Source of the DNA: Candidatus Sivonenia alaskensis PMM_0068
GTDB lineage: Bacteria; Cyanobacteriota; Cyanobacteriia; Gloeobacterales; PMM-0068
DNA length: 6,459 nucleotides
Assembly (NCBI GenBank): GCA_949127685.1
Contig: CASBPW010000326.1
Location: forward strand, 1 to 6,459
Direction of reading: 5' to 3'
Below are positions 5,167 to 6,459 of the stretch, piece by piece; the stretch's first letter is position 1, and every line of letters starts with the position of its first letter. The notes under the pieces were generated by a model, which was not told where the DNA came from, searched no databases, and saw only the letters and a program-made list of their open reading frames with translations. The position numbers were made by a program, and so were the translations under genes.

Positions 5167-6459
5167 TTACGCTTCGTGCAGCATCCTAAAAAGCGGCCCC
5201 TTTGGAACATGTCTTCCTCCTTCAACATTCCAATAGCGCTGACCTGCCGGACTCTCCAGAAAATCCCGCCTGCGCTCCCGTCGCCCCTTGCCGATGACAC
5301 TTTTTGAAATCGCATAGCGAATCTCTCCTTCAGGCCCTAAAATCACCGTCGCTCCTCCGAAAAACTCGAACCCCATCCTGCCGTCTTTGCGCGGTATGAT
5401 GCAGCGTTGGATCACTTCGGCGATCAGGTCGAACACGACTTGTCCATCAGGTCCTACTCGCCTTGCGGAGCGGATCGATTCGACCGAAGGAGGACCGACA
5501 GTGCTGTCATCCAGCCGGAGATCTTTCTTGTCCACCAGCCCAAATTCCTGCATGTGCTCAGGGCGTGTCACGAAGTCGCCCAGAACACAGGCTTGTCGCC
5601 TTAACTCCTGCGGGCCAGCAGCAGAAGCAGGATCGCCCTGGAATTGAAGGTGGGCGAAATCAAGCGCTATGATCGGTCCGCACGGCCTTGCTGTCGACCG
5701 CCACAATAGCGCATCCTCCGATAGGCTGCTGACATCGCGCGGGTAGACATTGCGCCGTAGGAAAGCGTCTATCAGTGCCTCGCGATAGCCCCAAATATCG
5801 TCTGGAACCAGGTCGTAGTCAGCGGTGATCATGGCCCTCAGGTACTCGCCGAACCTCAAATCGACGGGAGGACAGTAATCGATCGCGCGGATCAGAATTG
5901 ACAGGAATTGACTCGCCAGACGGCTTGCTTTGTCAGCGAGTACGCTTTGCAGATCCGCGGGAAGGTCGCCTGCAGGTAAAACGCCCAAGCCATTGCTGGC
6001 GAGCCGTATATAACGGGCTGCCTTGCGCTTGTAGATCGTAAGGAACGCTTCGAAGACCGCCGAAACCAGAATTCCTCCCAATTCATGGGGCTCGAGTTCG
6101 GGGTCGTAAAGCCTGGGCGATGCGGTATCGATTGCGCTGCGTAGTGCTGCCTTTTTCCCACTGGCGTGCCCAACCTGTTGGGCAAGATCGGTCAGGAACT
6201 TGGCTTTCTCGATTTTGTCGCCAGAGGTGGCAATTGCCGCTCGTACCACCTCTTTGTAACTAAAGTGCTGGAACAGCGCGACCAGATCCGCGAATGCTTC
6301 GTGAAAGGCAATCACATCAGGCCCGCTGGGTATGTTGAAATTGGAGCGTAGGCCGTCAAGGATGGCATGGGTCAACTCGTGGGCGATAACATCGTGAGAA
6401 AGGCAGGTAAATACAAAGCCGCCGGGCAAGGTGCGGTCCGTCGCCAAACCTTCATTGGC
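5167..6459 (-). CDS. Thermolysin-like gluzincin metallopeptidase (C-terminal part, cut by window edge)
   Basis: The frame is open from the right edge to a TAA at 5169-5167, giving 430 visible residues with no start inside the window. Near the visible N-terminus SHDVIAHELTHAILDGL holds the HExxH zinc site (His27, Glu28, His31, counting from the edge). AFHEAFADLVALF supplies the third ligand Glu54 in the E-x3-D pattern of gluzincins. EPHELGGILVSAVF (His125) fits the position of the thermolysin transition-state His. Catalysis by a Zn-bound water therefore looks intact. The rest, about residues 140-430, is not a thermolysin C-terminus I can match; a strand-rich tail with FEFFGGATVILGPEGEIRYA precedes a basic KGRRERRRDF patch. 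The missing N-terminus hides any signal peptide or propeptide, so the cell location is unknown. The gene is more GC-rich than its neighbours and points toward them, next to repeats and a transposase trace, which suggests acquisition. Confidence 0.85.
   Translation of the reverse strand, partial: ANEGLATDRTLPGGFVFTCLSHDVIAHELTHAILDGLRSNFNIPSGPDVIAFHEAFADLVALFQHFSYKEVVRAAIATSGDKIEKAKFLTDLAQQVGHASGKKAALRSAIDTASPRLYDPELEPHELGGILVSAVFEAFLTIYKRKAARYIRLASNGLGVLPAGDLPADLQSVLADKASRLASQFLSILIRAIDYCPPVDLRFGEYLRAMITADYDLVPDDIWGYREALIDAFLRRNVYPRDVSSLSEDALLWRSTARPCGPIIALDFAHLQFQGDPASAAGPQELRRQACVLGDFVTRPEHMQEFGLVDKKDLRLDDSTVGPPSVESIRSARRVGPDGQVVFDLIAEVIQRCIIPRKDGRMGFEFFGGATVILGPEGEIRYAISKSVIGKGRRERRRDFLESPAGQRYWNVEGGRHVPKGPLFRMLHEA

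Noticed and set aside
5050..5307. Plus-strand frame overlapping the end of the protease gene
   Set aside because: It starts at GTG without a Shine-Dalgarno sequence, overlaps the conserved protease frame for half its length and shows no motif of its own.

Overview
The window reads as a cyanobacterial chromosome segment that passes, at its right end, into DNA of different character. The cyanobacterial assignment rests mainly on the YvcK-type protein: its N-terminal membrane extension and its wording around the nucleotide-binding core look like the cyanobacterial form of this family. The Pth and thioredoxin fit that background. No copy of the GCGATCGC (HIP1) octamer, common in many cyanobacteria, was seen, and a rapZ-type gene sits directly before yvcK. 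Together these hint, weakly, at an early-branching or less-studied cyanobacterium; genus cannot be fixed from this sequence.

Layout, left to right. (1) Bases 1-254, minus strand: the N-terminal 84 codons of a response-regulator receiver domain, cut by the window edge and transcribed away from the next genes. (2) 440-2696, plus strand: rapZ and yvcK, 4 nt apart, an evident operon joining a P-loop nucleotide-binding regulator to a membrane-anchored CofD-like regulator. (3) 2718-2792, minus strand: tRNA-Thr(GGT) with the CCA end encoded. (4) 2861-4185, plus strand: pth (peptidyl-tRNA hydrolase), then an unrecognised acidic-linker protein starting at TTG behind a good Shine-Dalgarno sequence. (5) 4332-4649, plus strand: trxA, preceded by a perfect 6-bp palindrome and a possible promoter. 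(6) 4650-5166: about 517 bp without an intact gene. It is AT-rich and holds several inverted repeats, including one 94-bp unit that can fold as a branched structure, and a decayed trace resembling an ISL3-type transposase. (7) 5167-6459, minus strand: the C-terminal 430 residues of a thermolysin-like (gluzincin) metallopeptidase, visibly more GC-rich than its surroundings and cut by the window edge.

Genes 2-5 are housekeeping: envelope and carbon-flux regulation (rapZ, yvcK), translation quality control (pth, tRNA-Thr) and redox (trxA). The protease gene with the transposase trace and repeats beside it looks like an accessory or acquired segment, although a chimeric assembly join near 5100-5170 cannot be excluded. 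No complete new multi-gene system is visible. The best leads are the structured spacer, the protease of unfamiliar overall architecture, and the unassigned gene behind pth.
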